Shown here piece after piece: positions 37,087-46,342 of a stretch of DNA of 49,969 nucleotides. The stretch lies in the NCBI GenBank assembly GCA_900100475.1, contig FMTU01000021.1:1-49969 (forward strand), given 5' to 3'. Source of the stretch: Sphingobium faniae (GTDB taxonomy: Bacteria; Pseudomonadota; Alphaproteobacteria; Sphingomonadales; Sphingomonadaceae). The notes below the pieces were generated by a model. It was not told where the DNA came from. It made no database searches and worked only from the letters and a program-made list of their open reading frames with translations. A program made the position numbers and the translations under genes. Every line of letters begins with the position of its first letter. Within the stretch, counting starts at the first letter, position 1.

Positions 37087-38093
37087 GCACCGCGCGGGCG
37101 ATTGCCGGACGGCTGGTCAACCCGATCGGCCTCGGCTGCATGGGGCTGAGCCATGGCTACGGCACCCCGCCCCAGCCGGACGAGGCCGGGCGCGTGCTGC
37201 AAGCCGCGCTCGACCTGGGCTACGATCACTTCGACACGGCCAACATCTATGGCGCCGGCCGCAACGAGACGCTGATCGGCGAGACGCTGGCGCACCGGCG
37301 CAAGGAATTCTTCCTCGCCTCGAAGACCGGCATCCTGTTCGACGGGCCGAAGCGCGGTACCGATTGCCACCCGGATTCCATTCTGCGTTCGCTCGACCAG
37401 AGCTTGGCGCGGCTGCGGACCGACCACATCGACCTGTTTTATCTTCACCGTTTCGACCCCGAGGTGCCGATTGCCGATTCGGTCGGAGCGCTGGTACGCG
37501 CAATCGAGGCCGGGAAGATCGGCGCCTACGGCGTGTCGGAATGGTCCGCCGAGCACATTCGCGAAGCGCACGCCGCGCACCCCATGGCCGCGGTGCAAAC
37601 CGAATACTCGCTGTGGACGCGCAACGTCGAGATCGCCGTGCTCGATGCCTGCCGCGAGCTTGCCATCGCCTTGGTCGCCTTCTCGCCGGTGGCACGCGGG
37701 GCGCTCGCCAACGGCCTGCGCGATCCGGACACCTTGCGGCAGGATGACATTCGCTACTCTCACCCACGTTTCCGGCCGGAAAACTGGCAGAAGAACCTCG
37801 CGCTGGTCGATTCCTTCAATGCGCTGGCAGCAGGCGCGGGCGTGACCCCGGCTCAACTGGCGCTTGCCTGGGTGCTGTCGCGCGCACCCTTCGTCCACGC
37901 AATCCCCGGCACCACCCGGCACGACCACCTGGAGGAAAACTTCTCCAGCTCTACATGGCAACCAGGTAAATATCTGCTTGATAGCTGTGATGCGCTGATC
38001 AATCAAAACACAGTTTCTGGTGATCGTTATCCTGAACCGATGCAAAGAACGATAGATACAGAAGAATTTATTAATAATTCGAACCCGCATTGA
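37083..38093 (+). CDS. Aldo/keto reductase
   Basis: 336-residue NADPH-dependent reductase of the YakC/AKR13-like group. The catalytic tetrad is visible: Asp and Tyr in DHFDTANIYGAGRNE, Lys in FFLASKTGI and His in LFYLHRFD. NADP contacts are in AIPGTTRHDHLEEN. The GTG start overlaps the ligC stop. The final 45 codons are AT-rich and use rare codons compared with the rest of the gene, although the family-typical GDRYPE motif is still encoded. The substrate is unknown; an aldehyde from the ring-cleavage route is possible. Confidence 0.85.
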   Translation: MSTARAIAGRLVNPIGLGCMGLSHGYGTPPQPDEAGRVLQAALDLGYDHFDTANIYGAGRNETLIGETLAHRRKEFFLASKTGILFDGPKRGTDCHPDSILRSLDQSLARLRTDHIDLFYLHRFDPEVPIADSVGALVRAIEAGKIGAYGVSEWSAEHIREAHAAHPMAAVQTEYSLWTRNVEIAVLDACRELAIALVAFSPVARGALANGLRDPDTLRQDDIRYSHPRFRPENWQKNLALVDSFNALAAGAGVTPAQLALAWVLSRAPFVHAIPGTTRHDHLEENFSSSTWQPGKYLLDSCDALINQNTVSGDRYPEPMQRTIDTEEFINNSNPH

Positions 38094-38154
38094 TTTTGTC
38101 TTTCTGGCACTTAGGCCTAATTAGACCACTATACGCACCTATTGGAATTATTTC

Positions 38155-39411
38155 ATGCCGATTGAGATAAAGATGCCTGCACTGTCGCCCACGATGGAAG
38201 AAGGCACTCTCGCCAAATGGCTGATCAAGGTAGGCGATACGGTTTCTTCAGGCGATATCATGGCCGAGATCGAGACCGACAAGGCCACGATGGAATTCGA
38301 AGCGGTCGATGAAGGGGTTATCGCCGACATTGCCGTGCCCGCGGGAACGGAAGGGGTGAAGGTCGGCACGGTGATCGCCACGCTCACCTGCGAGGACGAA
38401 GAGGATAGCGCCGTCACCATGCCGAAAGCTGAGGTCAAGGCTACGGCGGAACCCGCGAAGTCAGCTGAGCCGTCCACGGTTTCCGTTTCAACACCTCAGC
38501 CGACTGCAGCCCCCGTGTCCAAGAGTGGTCGGGTGGTCGCTTCTCCGCTGGCCAAACGAATTGCCGCACAGCGCGGCGTTGATCTTGGTGAGATCAGAGG
38601 CAGCGGACCAAGTGGCAGAATCGTCAAGTCTGACGTCGAGGGGGCGCAAGACAGCACGCCCTCTGAAACGCAACGGGCTCCCGCGCCGCAAGCCGCGGTC
38701 GACGCCGTACCTGATTTCAGCATTCCTTACGAAGCTGAAAAACTCAACAATGTGCGCAAGACCATCGCCCGCCGTCTGACGGAGGCCAAGCAGACCATCC
38801 CGCACATCTACCTGACGGTCGATGCCCGGCTCGACGGACTGCTCAGGCTGCGCGGCGAGCTTAACAAAGCGCTTGAGCCCGATGGCGTCAAACTCTCGGT
38901 CAACGATCTTTTGATCAAGGCCTTGGCCAAGGCACTGATCCGCGTACCCAAGTGCAATGTCAGCTTCGCCGCCGACGAATTGCGCAAGTTCACCCGCGCT
39001 GATATCTCGGTGGCCGTGGCCGCGCCTTCGGGGCTGATCACGCCGATCGTAGTCGATGCCGCGACCAAGGGGGTGGCGCAGATCTCGACCGAGATGAAGG
39101 CGCTCGCCGACAAGGCGCGCGAGGGTAAGCTGCAGCCGCACGAATACCAGGGCGGAACGGCAAGCCTTTCAAACCTGGGCATGTTCGGGATCAAGCAGTT
39201 CGAGGCGGTGATCAACCCGCCGCAGGGCATGATCATGGCGATCGGCGCGGGCGAACAGCGCCCATACGTGGTCGATGGCGCACTCGCCATTGCGACGGTG
39301 ATGAGCGCCACCGGCAGCTTCGACCACCGCGCGATCGACGGCGCCGATGGAGCGCAGCTGATGCAGGCTTTCAAGGATCTGGTTGAGAACCCGCTGGGGC
39401 TGGTGGCGTAA
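38155..39411 (+). CDS. pdhC: Dihydrolipoamide acetyltransferase (E2) of a pyruvate dehydrogenase-type complex
   Basis: 418-residue core enzyme of a 2-oxoacid dehydrogenase complex. It has one N-terminal lipoyl domain (lipoyl Lys43 in [10 protein letters not shown]), an E1/E3-binding domain (VVASPLAKRIAAQRGVDLGE) and a C-terminal acyltransferase domain with the HRxxDG active site (His391, SFDHRAIDG). The [16 protein letters not shown] start is that of pyruvate dehydrogenase E2 in alphaproteobacteria. It is the first gene of a four-gene run; the palindrome TTAGGCCTAA lies upstream at 38111-38120. Confidence 0.91.
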   Translation: MPIEIKMPALSPTMEEGTLAKWLIKVGDTVSSGDIMAEIETDKATMEFEAVDEGVIADIAVPAGTEGVKVGTVIATLTCEDEEDSAVTMPKAEVKATAEPAKSAEPSTVSVSTPQPTAAPVSKSGRVVASPLAKRIAAQRGVDLGEIRGSGPSGRIVKSDVEGAQDSTPSETQRAPAPQAAVDAVPDFSIPYEAEKLNNVRKTIARRLTEAKQTIPHIYLTVDARLDGLLRLRGELNKALEPDGVKLSVNDLLIKALAKALIRVPKCNVSFAADELRKFTRADISVAVAAPSGLITPIVVDAATKGVAQISTEMKALADKAREGKLQPHEYQGGTASLSNLGMFGIKQFEAVINPPQGMIMAIGAGEQRPYVVDGALAIATVMSATGSFDHRAIDGADGAQLMQAFKDLVENPLGLVA

Positions 39412-39412
39412 G

Positions 39413-40825
39413 ATGGCTGAGCAGTATGATCTCATCGTCCTCGGTTCCGGCCCTGGCGGCTATGTTGCGGCGATCCGCGCGGCGCAGTTGGGACTCAAGA
39501 CCGCGATTGTCGAGCGCGAGAACCTGGGCGGGATCTGCCTTAATTGGGGGTGCATCCCAACCAAGGCGCTGCTGCGTTCGGCCGAAGTGCTGCACAACAT
39601 GCGCCATGCCGCCGCATATGGGCTGGCGGCGGACAACATCCGCGCCGATCTGGACGCGGTGGTCAAGCGCAGCCGTGGAGTGGCGAAGCAGCTCAACCAA
39701 GGCGTCACCCACCTGATGAAGAAGAACAAGATCGCCGTGCACATGGGAGAGGGGGTTCTCAAGGGAGGCGGCAAGCTGGAGGTGAGGGGCGACAAGGGCA
39801 CCGAAACCCTCTCCGCCAAGCACATCATCATTGCCACCGGCGCGCGCGCTCGCGATCTGCCTTTCGCCCCGGCCGACGGCAAGCGGATCTGGACCTATCG
39901 CCATGCCATGACCCCCAGCGAGATGCCAGGCAAGCTGCTGGTCATCGGATCGGGCGCGATCGGGATCGAATTCGCCAGCTTCTACAACGATATGGGAAGC
40001 GAAGTTACGGTCGTTGAGATGATGGACCGGATCGTCCCGGTCGAGGATGCCGATGTCTCGGCCTTCCTTGAAAAGGCACTCAAGAAGCAGGGCATGACGA
40101 TCCTGACCGGGGCGGGGGTGGAAAGCCTCGCCTCCGGCCCCAATGGGGTCAAGGCCAGGATCAAGGACAAGGACGGCAAGGTCAGCGAGAGCGAGTTCAG
40201 CCACGTGATCGTAGCGGTCGGGATCATGCCAAATACTGAGAATATCGGCATTGAAGCACTCGGTATCAAATCGGAAAGAGGCTTCATCCAGATCGACGGC
40301 CTGGGCCGCACCAACGTGCCCGGCATCTGGGCGATCGGCGATGTTACCCCCGGACCCTGGCTCGCCCACAAGGCCAGCCACGAGGGCGTGATTGCCGCCG
40401 AGGCGATCGCCCATGCACTCGGCAACAAGGTTGTCCACCCCCACGCGATGGACAAGCGCAACATCCCGGGCTGCACCTATTGCCGCCCGCAGGTCGCCAG
40501 CGTCGGGCTGACCGAGGCCAAGGCCAAAGAGGCCGGTTACACCGTGAAAGCAGGCACTTTCCCGTTCATCGGCAACGGCAAGGCGATCGCACTGGGCGAG
40601 CCCGAAGGCTTCATCAAGACGGTGTTCGACGCCAAGACCGGCGAATTGCTGGGTGCGCACATGGTCGGTACCGAAGTAACCGAGCTGATTCAGGGCTATG
40701 TCGTGGGCAAGACGCTCGAGACCACCGAGGCCGAACTGATGGCCACGGTCTTTCCGCATCCGACGCTGAGCGAGATGATGCATGAAAGCGTGCTGGCCGC
40801 CTTTGAGCGGGCGCTACACATTTAA
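39413..40825 (+). CDS. lpdA: Dihydrolipoamide dehydrogenase (E3)
   Basis: 470-residue flavoprotein that reoxidises dihydrolipoamide with NAD. The FAD motif is LIVLGSGPGGYVAA, the redox disulfide is Cys42-Cys47 in GGICLNWGCIPTK, the NAD motif is VIGSGAIGIEFASFY, and the C-terminal catalytic His-Glu pair is in HPHPTLSEMMHE. The ATG at 39413 follows the pdhC stop by one base. The protein looks complete. Confidence 0.94.
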   Translation: MAEQYDLIVLGSGPGGYVAAIRAAQLGLKTAIVERENLGGICLNWGCIPTKALLRSAEVLHNMRHAAAYGLAADNIRADLDAVVKRSRGVAKQLNQGVTHLMKKNKIAVHMGEGVLKGGGKLEVRGDKGTETLSAKHIIIATGARARDLPFAPADGKRIWTYRHAMTPSEMPGKLLVIGSGAIGIEFASFYNDMGSEVTVVEMMDRIVPVEDADVSAFLEKALKKQGMTILTGAGVESLASGPNGVKARIKDKDGKVSESEFSHVIVAVGIMPNTENIGIEALGIKSERGFIQIDGLGRTNVPGIWAIGDVTPGPWLAHKASHEGVIAAEAIAHALGNKVVHPHAMDKRNIPGCTYCRPQVASVGLTEAKAKEAGYTVKAGTFPFIGNGKAIALGEPEGFIKTVFDAKTGELLGAHMVGTEVTELIQGYVVGKTLETTEAELMATVFPHPTLSEMMHESVLAAFERALHI

Positions 40826-40840
40826 GGAATTGGAGATCCT

Positions 40841-41914
40841 GTGCAAAACAGACGATCAAATAGAGACGGACGGCAAAGGCCTCAAAGTGAAATCAAATCC
40901 GCTTTACGTAGCCTACAGGAAACACACGCGGCGAACCTGCGGCACAAGGCCTCAGATGAAGAACTGCTGAAATTCTACGAACAGATGCTGCTGATCCGCC
41001 GCTTCGAGGAGCGCGCCGGGCAGCTCTATGGCCTGGGTCTGATCGGCGGGTTCTGCCACCTCTACATCGGCCAGGAAGCCGTCGCGGTGGGGCTGCAATC
41101 GGCGCTGACGCCGGGCAAGGACAGCGTCATCACCGGCTACCGCGATCACGGCCACATGCTGGCCTATGGAATCGACCCCAAGGTTATCATGGCCGAGCTC
41201 ACCGGCCGCGCCGCGGGCATCTCGCGCGGCAAGGGCGGGTCGATGCACATGTTCAGCGTCGACCACAAATTCTATGGCGGCCATGGCATCGTCGGCGCGC
41301 AGGTGCCGCTTGGGGCAGGTCTCGCCTTCTCGCACAAGTACAACGAGGACGGCGGCGTCTGCATGGCCTATTTCGGCGATGGCGCGGCGAACCAGGGCCA
41401 GGTCTACGAAGCCTTCAACATGGCGGCGCTGTGGAGCCTGCCGATCGTGTTCGTGGTCGAGAACAACGGCTACGCGATGGGCACGGCGGTCAAGCGCGGT
41501 TCGGCCGAAACCGATTTCTACCGCCGCGGCACCGCGTTCCGCATCCCCGGGATGAACGTCAACGGCATGGACGTGCTCGAGGTTCGCGCCGCCGCCGAAG
41601 TGGCGCTGGCGCATGTCCGCAGCGGTGCCGGGCCGGTGCTGATGGAACTGCACACCTATCGCTATCGCGGCCATTCGATGTCGGACCCCGCCAAATACCG
41701 CAGCCGCGAAGAAGTGCAGGACATGCGCGAGAACCACGACCCGATCGAGGCCGCCAAGGCCGAGCTGGTCAAGCGCGGGGTGTCCGAGGAACGGATGAAG
41801 GATATCGACAAGCAGATTCGCAGCAAAGTGGCCGAAGCTGCTGACTTTGCAGAAAATTCGCCGGAACCGGAGCTGCCCGAACTCTACACCGACGTACTGG
41901 TGGAGACCTACTGA
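40841..41914 (+). CDS. pdhA: Pyruvate dehydrogenase E1 component, alpha subunit
   Basis: 357-residue thiamine-diphosphate enzyme subunit. The ThDP motif is [20 protein letters not shown] followed by [10 protein letters not shown]; the phosphorylation-loop-like [15 protein letters not shown] is conserved. The first 35 residues are polar and unlike other E1 alpha proteins, and the start codon is GTG at 40841, with GGAG upstream. The stop overlaps the pdhB start by one base. Substrate choice (pyruvate rather than acetoin or branched-chain acids) is inferred from overall resemblance and from the lig context. Confidence 0.9.
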   Translation: MQNRRSNRDGRQRPQSEIKSALRSLQETHAANLRHKASDEELLKFYEQMLLIRRFEERAGQLYGLGLIGGFCHLYIGQEAVAVGLQSALTPGKDSVITGYRDHGHMLAYGIDPKVIMAELTGRAAGISRGKGGSMHMFSVDHKFYGGHGIVGAQVPLGAGLAFSHKYNEDGGVCMAYFGDGAANQGQVYEAFNMAALWSLPIVFVVENNGYAMGTAVKRGSAETDFYRRGTAFRIPGMNVNGMDVLEVRAAAEVALAHVRSGAGPVLMELHTYRYRGHSMSDPAKYRSREEVQDMRENHDPIEAAKAELVKRGVSEERMKDIDKQIRSKVAEAADFAENSPEPELPELYTDVLVETY

Positions 41915-43260
41915 TGGGCATCGAACTCAGAATGCCCGCGCTGTCCCCGACCATGGAAGAGGGGACGCTGGCCAAGTGGCTGGTCAAGGAAGGCGACGAG
42001 GTCAAATCGGGCGACATCCTTGCCGAGATCGAGACCGACAAGGCGACGATGGAATTCGAAGCCGTCGATGAAGGGATCGTAGGCAAGATCCTGGTTGCCG
42101 AGGGCACCGAAGGGGTCAAGGTCGGAACCGTGATCGCGGTAATCGGCGGGGACGGGGAAGTCACACCGAGTTCGGCTCCGGTGCTGACCGAAGTCCAGGC
42201 TGCACCGCCCGCAATCGCGATCGAGCGCCCGGTGGCTGCACCGCGCGCCGCCGATCCGGCAGTGCCCGCTGGCACCAACATGAAGATGTCGACCGTGCGC
42301 GAAGCCTTGCGCGATGCCATGGCCGAGGAAATGCGCCGCGACGGCCGCGTGTTCGTGATGGGCGAGGAAGTCGCCGACTATCAGGGGGCCTACAAGGTCA
42401 CCCAGGGCCTGCTTGAGGAATTCGGGCCGAAGCGGGTGATCGATACCCCGATCACCGAATACGGCTTTGCCGGGATCGGCGCGGGCGCGGCGATGGGCGG
42501 GCTGAGGCCCGTGGTCGAGTTCATGACCTTCAACTTCGCCATGCAGGCGATCGACCACATCATCAATTCGGCCGCCAAGACCAACTACATGTCGGGCGGG
42601 CAGATGCGCTGCCCGGTGGTGTTCCGCGGCCCCAACGGCGCGGCGAGCCGGGTCGGCGCGCAGCACAGCCAGAACTACGGTCCGTGGTATGCCAATGTCC
42701 CCGGGCTGGTGGTGATCGCGCCCTACGACGCGTCTGACGCCAAGGGCCTGCTCAAGGCCGCGATCCGCAGCGACGACCCGGTGGTCTTCCTCGAGAATGA
42801 GCTGGTCTATGGCCGCAGCTTCGAACTGCCCGAGCTGGACGACCACGTGCTGCCGATCGGCAAGGCGCGGATCATGCGCGAAGGCAGCGACGTTACGATC
42901 GTGTCCTACTCGATCGGCGTCGGGCTCGCGCTCGAGGCGGCGGATGCGCTGGCCGCCGAGGGGATCGAGGCCGAGGTGATCGACCTGCGCACGCTGCGTC
43001 CGCTCGACAAGGAGACCATCCTGGCTTCGCTCGCCAAGACTAACCGGCTGGTCGTGGCCGAGGAAGGCTGGCCGCAATGTTCGATCGCTTCGGAGATCAC
43101 GGCCATCTGCATGGAGGACGGCTTCGATCACCTCGACGCGCCGGTGTTGCGAGTCTGCAACGAGGACGTGCCACTGCCCTATGCAGCGAACCTTGAGAAG
43201 GCGGCGGTGATCGACGCGGCGCGGATCGTCGTGGCAGTGAAGCGGGTCTGTCACCGTTAA
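41914..43260 (+). CDS. pdhB: Pyruvate dehydrogenase E1 component, beta subunit, with lipoyl domain
   Basis: 448-residue protein. The first 80 residues form a lipoyl domain almost the same as that of the E2 above (Lys43 in [10 protein letters not shown]). A Pro/Ala linker leads to the transketolase-like core ([54 protein letters not shown]) and the C-terminal domain ([17 protein letters not shown]). A lipoylated E1 beta is characteristic of alphaproteobacterial pyruvate dehydrogenases, including sphingomonads. It is the last gene of the complex. Confidence 0.92.
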   Translation: MGIELRMPALSPTMEEGTLAKWLVKEGDEVKSGDILAEIETDKATMEFEAVDEGIVGKILVAEGTEGVKVGTVIAVIGGDGEVTPSSAPVLTEVQAAPPAIAIERPVAAPRAADPAVPAGTNMKMSTVREALRDAMAEEMRRDGRVFVMGEEVADYQGAYKVTQGLLEEFGPKRVIDTPITEYGFAGIGAGAAMGGLRPVVEFMTFNFAMQAIDHIINSAAKTNYMSGGQMRCPVVFRGPNGAASRVGAQHSQNYGPWYANVPGLVVIAPYDASDAKGLLKAAIRSDDPVVFLENELVYGRSFELPELDDHVLPIGKARIMREGSDVTIVSYSIGVGLALEAADALAAEGIEAEVIDLRTLRPLDKETILASLAKTNRLVVAEEGWPQCSIASEITAICMEDGFDHLDAPVLRVCNEDVPLPYAANLEKAAVIDAARIVVAVKRVCHR

Positions 43261-43418
43261 GCTCAAAATGAATATTTTTGTGAAGATGTTTTCAATATTT
43301 CCTGGCAAAGACAAAAAATTAGATGGCCTTACTCAAGGGCTATTAAGTATACGTGATAGATAACTAATATAATAAAATTATTATTTAGACCGATGCGAAA
43401 TGCTGGAGACTCCTGATA
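43261..43418. other. AT-rich intergenic region
   Basis: This 158-bp gap is much richer in A and T than its surroundings, with runs such as AATATAATAAAATTATTATTT at about 43367-43386. It separates pdhB from the ferredoxin reductase gene and may hold the promoter of the latter. No gene or clear hairpin was seen. Confidence 0.4.
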
Positions 43419-44681
43419 GTGGCTGATATCGTTATTGTCGGAGCCGGGCATGGTGGGGCGCAGTGCGCCATCGCGCTGCGGCAGGCCGGGTTCGAAGGCA
43501 CTGTGACGATTGTCGGCCGCGAGTGCGAACCGCCCTACGAACGCCCACCGCTCTCCAAGGAATACTTCGCCCGCGAGAAGACCTTCGACCGGCTCTACAT
43601 CCGCCCGCCGCAGTTCTGGGAGGAGAAAGGCGTTTGCCTGATGCTCGGCATCGAAGTGACGGCGATCGATCCGGCGTCGAAGCAGCTTACCCTCTCGGAC
43701 GGCTCCAGCTTCGGCTATGGCAAGCTCGTCTGGGCGACCGGCGGCGATCCGCGCAAGCTGCCCGTTCCCGGCGGGAGCCTTTCCGGTGTCCACGGCGTGC
43801 GCACCCGCGAAGACTGCGACACGCTGATGGGCGAGATCGACGGAGGAGCGAAAAACATCTGCGTGATCGGCGGCGGCTACATCGGGCTTGAGGCAGCAGC
43901 CGTGCTCACCAAAATGGGGTGCAAGGTCACTTTGCTCGAGGCTCTCCCCCGTGTGCTTGCGCGCGTTGCCGGGCCGGAGCTGTCGGCCTTCTACGAAAAA
44001 GAACACCGCGACCACGGTGTTGACCTGCGGACCGGCGCAACCGTTGAAGCGCTTGAGGGTGAAGGGCGCGTTACCGGAGTCAGGCTGGGTGACGGCTCGG
44101 TGCTTCCCGCCGATGCAGTAATCGTCGGCATCGGCATCGTGCCTGCCGTCGCACCGCTGATCGCAGCCGGAGCAGCAGGTTGCAATGGCGTGGACGTCGA
44201 TGAGTACTGCCGTACCTCGCTCCCCGATATCTATGCCATCGGTGATTGTGCCGCCTTCGCCTGTGATTTTGCCGACGGAAAAGTGATGCGCGTCGAATCG
44301 GTGCAGAATGCCAACGATCAGGCAACCTGCGTTGCCAAGGCCATCTGTGGCGACGAGAAGCCCTATCATGCCTTCCCGTGGTTCTGGTCCAACCAGTACG
44401 ACCTGCGCCTGCAAACCGCCGGCCTCTCGGTCGGCTATGACCAGACCGTGGTGCGTGGGTCCCCGGACGCGCGGGCGTTTTCGGTAGTTTATCTTAAGGG
44501 CGGGAAAGTGATCGCGCTCGACTGCGTCAATATGGTCAAGGACTATGTTCAGGGCAGGAAGCTGGTGGAAGCAGGTGTTTCGCCAAACCAGCAACGCCTG
44601 GGCGACGTGAGCGTAGCGCTCAAGGAGCTTTTACCCATCCAAGGCGACACACACTTGCGGAACGGCGGAGCCGCTGTTTGA
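43419..44681 (+). CDS. FAD-dependent ferredoxin reductase
   Basis: 420-residue NAD(P)H:ferredoxin/rubredoxin reductase. Two Rossmann motifs are present: [20 protein letters not shown] (FAD) and [20 protein letters not shown] (NAD), plus the second FAD motif [11 protein letters not shown] and the C-terminal [14 protein letters not shown]. This is the class III oxygenase reductase type, like RedA2-type reductases of sphingomonads, which feed a separate ferredoxin and then a Rieske or P450 oxygenase. No ferredoxin gene accompanies it. The start is GTG at 43419. Confidence 0.88.
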   Translation: MADIVIVGAGHGGAQCAIALRQAGFEGTVTIVGRECEPPYERPPLSKEYFAREKTFDRLYIRPPQFWEEKGVCLMLGIEVTAIDPASKQLTLSDGSSFGYGKLVWATGGDPRKLPVPGGSLSGVHGVRTREDCDTLMGEIDGGAKNICVIGGGYIGLEAAAVLTKMGCKVTLLEALPRVLARVAGPELSAFYEKEHRDHGVDLRTGATVEALEGEGRVTGVRLGDGSVLPADAVIVGIGIVPAVAPLIAAGAAGCNGVDVDEYCRTSLPDIYAIGDCAAFACDFADGKVMRVESVQNANDQATCVAKAICGDEKPYHAFPWFWSNQYDLRLQTAGLSVGYDQTVVRGSPDARAFSVVYLKGGKVIALDCVNMVKDYVQGRKLVEAGVSPNQQRLGDVSVALKELLPIQGDTHLRNGGAAV

Positions 44682-44838
44682 TGTTGCCCGGTGGGTTTCT
44701 TCCGCAGCAGGTAACCGTGAGACGGCATGAACTAACCGGTCGCGTTCGCGGCAACATGAGTTGACGCCGCCCGATATCTTTGATTGATTGATTGCGCGCT
44801 TTCCCGACTGCCGGCCCGCCTCTAGGAGGCGAAAAGTG

Positions 44839-45645
44839 ATGCTGGTTTTTTTTCGAGTACTCGCGTTGGTAGCGCTAGCGACTATGACGCAAGCACAAGC
44901 CCGTGAGGCTGAGTTGACGCGCTTTGAGCGAGCGACAAGCATAGGTGCGACCACGGTCGCGAGCGGAATCGAGTTTCAGAGCCTTGAGGTGGTGCCCAAT
45001 GGCCGCATACCTATTGTTCAGGATATTTCTTTGCCTCCACTAACAGCTTCAAGATCGCCAGCATTCAATTTGGAACCATGTATGCATGATGGATATACTC
45101 GTGCATGGTGGCTCTCGCCCGAGGCCGAAGTGCGCCGCGCAGCGCACTTCGAGACGGTAGCGCGCATCGCATGTAATCACGGCCTGCCCACCCGCTTGCT
45201 CGACGCCGTCATAGCTCAGGAGTCAAGTTATGACTTCCTTGCCTTGAGCCGTGCCGGAGCGATGGGTATGATGCAGATCATGCCGGGTACTGCACGTCAG
45301 CTGGGGTTGTCGAATCCGTGGGAGCCAGTTGCGAACATGGTGGCGGGTGCTCGCTATCTTCGTGAGCAACTCGACCGTTTCGGGCGTATCGACCTGGCCC
45401 TTGCAGCTTACAATGCTGGCCCGGAACGCCGTGCGCTGCGCTATGGCCGCATCCCCGCGATCCCAGAAACCCAGCACTACGTGCGCACGATCCTCACCAA
45501 CTGGGGCCGCCTGATCGAGCTGGATCAGGCCAACATGCGCGAACCCGACCGAGGCGAACTCGCGATGATCGCCGTCCGCGCCTCGGGCTACCGCGACGTC
45601 GAACTCATTCGCTACGACGGGTTGAACGCATCGAACCCAATGTAG
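44839..45645 (+). CDS. Lytic transglycosylase, VirB1-like, secreted
   Basis: 268-residue periplasmic peptidoglycan hydrolase. A signal peptide (MLVFFRVLALVALATMTQAQ) is followed by a linker and the SLT domain: catalytic Glu in AVIAQESSYDFLALSRAGAM, then GMMQIMPGTARQLG and LALAAYNAGPE. AGGAGG at 44824-44829 fits a GTG at 44836 or this ATG. Such enzymes open the wall for type IV secretion or conjugation, so the gene hints at a plasmid or integrative element. Codon use is less GC-rich in its first third. Confidence 0.88.
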   Translation: MLVFFRVLALVALATMTQAQAREAELTRFERATSIGATTVASGIEFQSLEVVPNGRIPIVQDISLPPLTASRSPAFNLEPCMHDGYTRAWWLSPEAEVRRAAHFETVARIACNHGLPTRLLDAVIAQESSYDFLALSRAGAMGMMQIMPGTARQLGLSNPWEPVANMVAGARYLREQLDRFGRIDLALAAYNAGPERRALRYGRIPAIPETQHYVRTILTNWGRLIELDQANMREPDRGELAMIAVRASGYRDVELIRYDGLNASNPM

Positions 45646-45887
45646 TGTGCGTAGAGCAAGGCTATCCCCATGATGCACGGAAACCCGCTGAGGTAATTCA
45701 GCTGGAACCGCAGCCAGAGGCGCGGGAACCAGATCGCTTTCTGCTTCCATGTGTCGGTCGGCAGGCCGATCGCGCCTGATTGAAGCTCGATAATTGTGCG
45801 CAGGAGCGCACAGGTCGCGCAGATTCCGGCGAGCAGGCCAACGGCGGCATAGAGCTGGGTCCAGGCCGCGAGCGCTTCAGGGCGCAT
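45612..45887 (-). CDS. Small membrane protein, unknown
   Basis: 91-residue protein with two hydrophobic segments (LYAAVGLLAGICATCALL and FPCIMGIALLYAHYIGF) and a basic loop between them (WKQKAIWFPRLWLRFQ). I do not recognise a family. It is on the minus strand, overlaps the end of the transglycosylase gene by 34 bp, and lies 29 bp behind another small gene. It may belong with plasmid transfer functions, but nothing in it proves this. Confidence 0.5.
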   Translation of the reverse strand: MRPEALAAWTQLYAAVGLLAGICATCALLRTIIELQSGAIGLPTDTWKQKAIWFPRLWLRFQLNYLSGFPCIMGIALLYAHYIGFDAFNPS

Positions 45888-45916
45888 GACACTCTGCTGC
45901 GCGAGCCCTCCTCACA

Positions 45917-46213
45917 TCACGCCTGCAACGTCCGGTCGTGCTCCATCACCCGCTCTTGGTGGGAGAGGAGCATGTCATAGGCCCGGCCCAGCGCTTCATG
46001 GATGATGGGTGGGCGCAGGGTCACCTGGATTTCGCCGCGCCGGCGCGTCAGGATTTCGCAGTAGAACCCTTTCATCGCCTCGCAGATGAGGAAGACCTCG
46101 GGGTCGTCATAGGCGGTGTGATCGTGCAAAAAGGTCACGCAAAACTTGGCGCGCACGCAATCGATATCGAGAGCCTCGAACAGGCGGTCGCGCAGGTCAT
46201 CTTTGAGCGCCAC
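45917..46213 (-). CDS. Hypothetical protein, possibly N-terminally truncated
   Basis: 98-residue acidic/basic mixed protein (LRDRLFEALDIDCVRAKFCV, FLHDHTAYDDPEVFLICEAM) without a signal or membrane segment. I do not recognise it. The start is a GTG at 46213 with a poor ribosome-binding site, and the same frame stays open further upstream (SQLGADWAKK) towards the Tn3 transposase gene, which suggests that the transposon removed the real N-terminus. It pairs with the small membrane protein gene downstream. Confidence 0.5.
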   Translation of the reverse strand: MALKDDLRDRLFEALDIDCVRAKFCVTFLHDHTAYDDPEVFLICEAMKGFYCEILTRRRGEIQVTLRPPIIHEALGRAYDMLLSHQERVMEHDRTLQA

Positions 46214-46342
46214 CTTCTTGGCCCAGTCGGCCCCAAGCTGCGATTTTGGCCAAGTCGGAGAACGTTTTGGGAACGTGGCATTCGGTATTGACGATGGAAA
46301 TCATAGAAGAGGACAGTTCGCTCCATCATAGGGAGTGGGTTG

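Noticed and set aside
39371..40783. 470-codon minus-strand frame opposite lpdA
   Set aside because: Pure shadow of the E3 gene; the His/Asp/Gly-rich composition and lack of motifs show it is not coding.
41908..43314. 468-codon minus-strand frame opposite pdhB
   Set aside because: Shadow of the E1 beta gene with no domain and atypical composition.
46135..46329. Short frames upstream of tnpA, one with a ParA-like start (MISIVNT)
   Set aside because: The similarity ends after seven residues, there is no Walker motif, and the frame stops after about 35 residues.
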